Origin: Halanaerobiaceae bacterium
GTDB lineage: Bacteria > Bacillota > Halanaerobiia > Halanaerobiales > DTU029
Assembly: GCA_012521855.1 (NCBI GenBank)
Contig: JAAYLO010000029.1
Coordinates: forward strand, 1 to 9,304
Reading direction: 5' to 3'
DNA length: 9,304 nt
The notes under the pieces were generated by a model. That model searched no databases. It was not told where the DNA came from and saw nothing but the letters and a program-made list of their open reading frames with translations. This document shows positions 6,607 to 9,304 of the stretch, one piece after another; within the stretch, counting starts at the first letter, position 1; every line of letters starts with the position of its first letter. The position numbers and the translations under genes were made by a program.

Positions 6607-7923
6607 ATGAAAGGGAATATAGATAGTCTGAGTGATAAAAAGATAAAACGGGCTTCATTGCTATTTATGGGACTGGCCCATATTCTCTATCTAAAGGACT
6701 ATCTAAAGGGTTGTGTTTTTGCCCTTATTGAATTATTGTTTTTAGCCTTTATTCCAAAGATGATCAAAATTATTAATAATTTAATAACACTGGGCACACC
6801 CAAACCCCATTTACCTATATTTCAAAGGGATAATTCAACATATATGCTCTTTGATGGTATCATAACAATAATCTTTATATTACTCTTTTTCTTTATGTAT
6901 TATATATCAGTAAAGAGTGCCAGGAAGAGCTACCAGGAATATAAAATAATAGGCAGGAAAAAGGGTATAAAAGAATCACTGGCGGATATAACAACAGGTT
7001 CCTTTCCCTTTTTCGGTTTATTACCGGCACTTTTACTGGTGGTATTTTTTGTACTGGTACCCCTCATCTTTTCAGCCAGTGTAGCTTTTACCAATTATTC
7101 AGCACCAAATCATATTACTCCCAATAATGTGGTGGACTGGGTTGGCCTGGAAAATTTCAGGATGCTCTTTGGCGGTGATACACTCTGGGCAAAGGCACTT
7201 GGCCGTGTTTCACTATGGACACTGGTCTGGGCTTTTCTGGCAACGGCTACCTGTTTTTTTGGCGGCTTTATTGTTGCGGTTATTCTCCGTGAGAGCAGGA
7301 TAAAGATAGCACCAGTTTTCCGGGGAATCTTTATTCTGCCTTATGCCGTTCCGGCAGTAATCAGCATGCTGGTCTGGCAGAATCTCCTGAATGGCAGTTT
7401 CGGGACTGTTAATCGTACATTAATGAAATTGGGGATTATTGATAATGTGATACCCTGGCTCGGTGATCCCTGGCTGGCCAGGTTTACAGTTGTAATGATT
7501 AACCTCTGGGCAGGTTATTCTTATTTCATGCTACTTACAACAGGTTCAATGACAGCAATCAGTCAGGATATCTATGATGCAGCGAAGATTGACGGAGCAA
7601 ATAGTTTTCAGGTCTTTCGCAAGATAACATTTCCTTTAGTTATTTTTCAGACAATGCCCTTACTGGTCATGTCCTTTACCCATAATATTAATAATTTCGG
7701 GGCTATATTTTTCCTTACAGGAGGCAGGCCTGTAGTTGCTGATACTGCTACAACCAGTGCAGGCGGTACAGATATACTTATCACCTGGATCTATGATTTG
7801 ACCATTAATCTCCAGAAATACAATCTGGGTGCAGCCCTGGCAGTCATGATCTTCATCATTCTTGCTCCATTTGCTATTTTCAATTTCAGCAGGACAAAAT
7901 CCTTCAGGGAGGGTGAATTGTGA
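6607..7923 (+). CDS. ganP: ABC transporter permease, MalF-type (CUT1 family)
   Basis: A 438-residue inner-membrane permease, one half of the channel that takes oligosaccharide from the binding lipoprotein. The start at 6607 is chosen for its ribosome binding site; the longer frame from 6559 runs through the terminator hairpin. Hydrophobic segments lie at about 36-50, 83-101, 137-160, 203-227, 238-258, 292-313, 345-370 and 408-428, giving about eight helices as in MalF. The cytoplasmic EAA loop that docks the ATPase is at about 321-344 (DIYDAAKIDGANSFQVFRKI, then TFPL). Residues 1-130 are a MalF-like extension with two helices and a basic linker (about 103-124, with RKSYQEYK and GRKKG). Similar length and layout are known for B. 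subtilis GanP and MdxF. It shares the TGATG junction with the next gene. The family is certain; the substrate is inferred from the operon. Confidence 0.92.
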   Translation: MKGNIDSLSDKKIKRASLLFMGLAHILYLKDYLKGCVFALIELLFLAFIPKMIKIINNLITLGTPKPHLPIFQRDNSTYMLFDGIITIIFILLFFFMYYISVKSARKSYQEYKIIGRKKGIKESLADITTGSFPFFGLLPALLLVVFFVLVPLIFSASVAFTNYSAPNHITPNNVVDWVGLENFRMLFGGDTLWAKALGRVSLWTLVWAFLATATCFFGGFIVAVILRESRIKIAPVFRGIFILPYAVPAVISMLVWQNLLNGSFGTVNRTLMKLGIIDNVIPWLGDPWLARFTVVMINLWAGYSYFMLLTTGSMTAISQDIYDAAKIDGANSFQVFRKITFPLVIFQTMPLLVMSFTHNINNFGAIFFLTGGRPVVADTATTSAGGTDILITWIYDLTINLQKYNLGAALAVMIFIILAPFAIFNFSRTKSFREGEL

Positions 7924-8747
7924 TGAGGACACTGAATAAAATAATCATCTATGTATTTCTTGTTTTGACAGCGATATTTACCATTTATCCTTTATTATAT
8001 GTCTTCAGTGCAGCCTTTTCGAAGGGGCAGAGTATATCAGCCTTGAGTATTATCCCCTTTGGGGATGGCATACATTTCAATCATTTCAGGTATTTATTTA
8101 AGGAGACCAATTATTTGAAATGGTTCAGAAACACCCTTATCGTTGCCGCCATGACATCAGCACTGACTGTTCTGGTTGCTTCTCTCAGTGCCTATGTTTT
8201 TTCGCGTTTTCATTTTACCATGAAAAAGACCATGCTGATGACCCTGTTGATATTACAAATATTTCCGTCGATGCTGGCGATGATAGCCATTTATGTTCTC
8301 TTATTGCGTCTGAGAGCCCTGGACACATTATGGGGGCTTGTGATGGTATATGTAGCCGGAAATATCCCCTACAATACCTGGTTGGTAAAAAGCTATATGG
8401 ATACTATACCAAAAAGCCTGGATGAATCTGCCAGAATAGACGGGGCCAGCCACCTCACCATCTTTTTCAAGGTTATTTTGCCTGTTGCTTCACCGATCAT
8501 TACATTCCTGGCCATTGTGACATTTACTGCACCATGGATGGATTTTATCTTTCCCAAGATGATCTTAAGATCTGCGGAAAAGCAGACCCTGGCTCTGGGA
8601 CTCTTTGGATTTGTAACAGACAGGAAATCTGAGTTTGGTTCATTTGCTGCAGGATCAATACTGGTAGCGATTCCTTTCATTATATTCTTTATATTAGCCC
8701 ACAAGCGGATGATCAGCAGTTTTGGAGCAGGTGCAGTCAAGGAATAA
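7923..8747 (+). CDS. ganQ: ABC transporter permease, MalG-type (CUT1 family)
   Basis: The second permease subunit, 274 residues, typical of MalG-like proteins. About six hydrophobic helices are visible (about 8-28, 68-95, 105-128, 136-150, 186-210 and 243-262). The EAA loop is at about 166-188: LDESARIDGASHLTIFFKVI, then LP, with ESA in place of EAA; the key Gly174 is kept. The ATG at 7923 overlaps the TGA of the MalF-type gene by 1 base (TGATG), a translational-coupling arrangement. GGAGG at 7908-7912 lies 10 bases before this ATG. A GTG at 7920 directly before it, 7 bases from GGAGG, would add one Met and cannot be excluded. No ATPase gene follows, so the transporter must use an ATPase encoded elsewhere, as Bacillus CUT1 systems do with MsmX. 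Confidence 0.92.
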   Translation: MRTLNKIIIYVFLVLTAIFTIYPLLYVFSAAFSKGQSISALSIIPFGDGIHFNHFRYLFKETNYLKWFRNTLIVAAMTSALTVLVASLSAYVFSRFHFTMKKTMLMTLLILQIFPSMLAMIAIYVLLLRLRALDTLWGLVMVYVAGNIPYNTWLVKSYMDTIPKSLDESARIDGASHLTIFFKVILPVASPIITFLAIVTFTAPWMDFIFPKMILRSAEKQTLALGLFGFVTDRKSEFGSFAAGSILVAIPFIIFFILAHKRMISSFGAGAVKE

Positions 8748-8751
8748 AAAC

Positions 8752-8773
8752 AGCCCTTACAGGATGCTTTTTT
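8752..8773. terminator. Possible bidirectional intrinsic terminator between convergent genes
   Basis: AGC-CCT (8752-8757) can pair with AGG (8761-8763) and GCT (8766-8768), leaving a 3-base loop TAC and a 2-base bulge AT. On the plus strand T residues run to 8773. On the minus strand the same hairpin is followed by GTTTTT (complement of 8746-8751). The stem is short and bulged, so strength is doubtful, but the T-runs on both sides and the position between the two stop codons support it. It overlaps the last codons of the minus-strand gene. Confidence 0.4.
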
Positions 8774-9215
8774 CGATTTTTTCTTTTAGATAAATTGCTG
8801 TAAAAAACCAGCATATGTAGATTAAAAAGGGCAGAAATACTTTTTCATATTTCCACTGGATTATATCAAGATTATATAATACATTGGCAAAAAAAGTACT
8901 GTAGGCTGCTGAAACGGTGATATAAATGTAACGGGAAATCTTCTTTTCAGGCAGCAAGTAGAAGAATATAATAAACCAGATGGTCCATGCAATAGGCAGG
9001 AAAAAGGCTATTTTACCTGCTCCAAAGGGATAAAAATTTATGTATATATTCTTCTTTATGATAAAGATAAAAAGATTAAGGATAATAAAATCAGCAACCC
9101 CGCCCAGGAGAATGCTTTGAAAGGCAAGTTTTTTTATATCTTTCCGGGGAACAAGCAGTATTAATATGAGTGCCAGTATAGAAGTATAGATTGGATATAT
9201 CCAGAAGGGTTTCAC
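8757..9215 (-). CDS. Small multi-pass membrane protein of unknown function
   Basis: I do not recognise this 152-residue protein. It is strongly hydrophobic, with about five likely helices (about 5-22, 31-53, 67-88, 96-115 and 126-143), short loops, and a lysine/glutamate-rich C-terminus (YLKEKIEKSIL). Notable bits are an FYPFGAGKIAFFLP stretch before the third helix and many Ile, Phe and Tyr. No lipobox or catalytic motif is visible. The start is GTG at 9215, supported by AAAGGAG (complement of 9224-9230) 8 bases upstream. It converges on the galactan operon with only 9 bases between stop codons, so it is not part of that operon. Its AT content is higher and its codon use poorer than the enzyme genes, as expected for a hydrophobic protein. 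The good ribosome binding site and open frame make a real gene likely. Confidence 0.7.
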   Translation of the reverse strand: MKPFWIYPIYTSILALILILLVPRKDIKKLAFQSILLGGVADFIILNLFIFIIKKNIYINFYPFGAGKIAFFLPIAWTIWFIIFFYLLPEKKISRYIYITVSAAYSTFFANVLYNLDIIQWKYEKVFLPFLIYICWFFTAIYLKEKIEKSIL

Positions 9216-9223
9216 AGTTGAAG

Positions 9224-9230
9224 CTCCTTT
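9224..9230 (-). promoter_or_regulatory. Ribosome binding site supporting a GTG start on the minus strand
   Basis: Read on the minus strand, AAAGGAG lies 8 bases before the GTG at 9215. It is the main evidence that this frame is translated and that it starts at a GTG codon. Confidence 0.7.
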
Positions 9231-9254
9231 TTGTATAATATCTACTCCTTAGTA

Positions 9255-9268
9255 TTTCTATATAGAAA
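9255..9268. repeat. 14-base perfect palindrome upstream of the membrane-protein gene
   Basis: TTTCTATATAGAAA reads the same on both strands and lies 40 bases upstream of the GTG start of the minus-strand gene, in very AT-rich DNA. The symmetry and position would suit an operator for a dimeric repressor, but AT-rich DNA makes such palindromes by chance fairly often. No clear -35/-10 pair for this gene was found between 9231 and 9304. Confidence 0.35.
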
Positions 9269-9304
9269 GAAAAATATATATAATAAAAGAACAAAAAAAG
9301 AAGG

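Noticed and set aside
8393..8740. Minus-strand open frame of 115 codons opposite the MalG-type gene
   Set aside because: It is a shadow of a conserved permease; its composition mirrors the sense gene and no convincing start signal was found.
9091..9294. Minus-strand open frame overlapping the start of the membrane-protein gene
   Set aside because: It runs in another frame through the ribosome binding site and first codons of the better-supported gene and has a low-complexity, Cys/Tyr-rich translation.
9231..9304. Promoter for the minus-strand membrane-protein gene
   Set aside because: TATTAT-like hexamers exist, but the best one is too close to the ribosome binding site and has no matching -35; the region is too AT-rich to judge.
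1..9304. Catabolite-response (cre) sites, CRISPR arrays, tRNAs, insertion sequences, phage or defence genes
   Set aside because: I looked for cre-like boxes near the promoter, regular repeats, tRNA-like folds and transposase or defence motifs by eye and found none that hold up.

Overview
The window looks like chromosomal DNA from a low-GC bacterium of the Bacillota (Firmicutes) type. Evidence for this is the AT-rich sequence, strong AGGAGG-like ribosome binding sites before almost every gene, a near-consensus sigma-A promoter, lipobox signal peptides, intrinsic terminators, and tight, partly overlapping operon packing. A clostridial or halanaerobial relative fits the protein style, but no 16S rRNA or other marker is present, so the lineage is inferred only.

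Almost the whole window (about 17 to 8773) is one plus-strand operon for taking up and breaking down beta-1,4-galactan (type I arabinogalactan, a pectin side chain). In order it encodes: an AraC-family regulator (75-929); a surface-anchored GH53 endo-galactanase with an Ig-like module and a CBM61-like module (922-2901); a cytoplasmic GH2 beta-galactosidase (2927-5320); a substrate-binding lipoprotein (5353-6552); and two MalF/MalG-type ABC permeases (6607-7923 and 7923-8747). A promoter (17-45) precedes the regulator. An intrinsic terminator or attenuator hairpin (6561-6585) lies between the binding protein and the first permease. A possible bidirectional terminator (8752-8773) ends the operon.

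Proposed working order: the lipid-anchored GH53 enzyme cuts galactan at the cell surface; the binding lipoprotein captures the short beta-1,4-galacto-oligosaccharides; the two permeases import them, powered by an ATPase that is not encoded here (probably a shared MsmX/MsmK-type protein); and the GH2 enzyme releases galactose in the cytoplasm. The logic matches the Bacillus subtilis gan locus (ganSPQ, ganA, ganB). Here, however, a leading AraC-type regulator takes the place of a LacI-type GanR, and a GH2 enzyme takes the place of the GH42 beta-galactosidase.

Downstream and convergent is a minus-strand gene for a small, unrecognised five-helix membrane protein (8757-9215), followed by about 90 bases of AT-rich upstream DNA to the window edge. 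There are no RNA genes, insertion sequences or CRISPR arrays. No gene-free stretch exceeds 300 bases. I see no wholly novel system. The points worth a second look are variations on a known pathway: the regulator type, the anchored galactanase, a helical insertion in the GH2 enzyme, and the intra-operon terminator.
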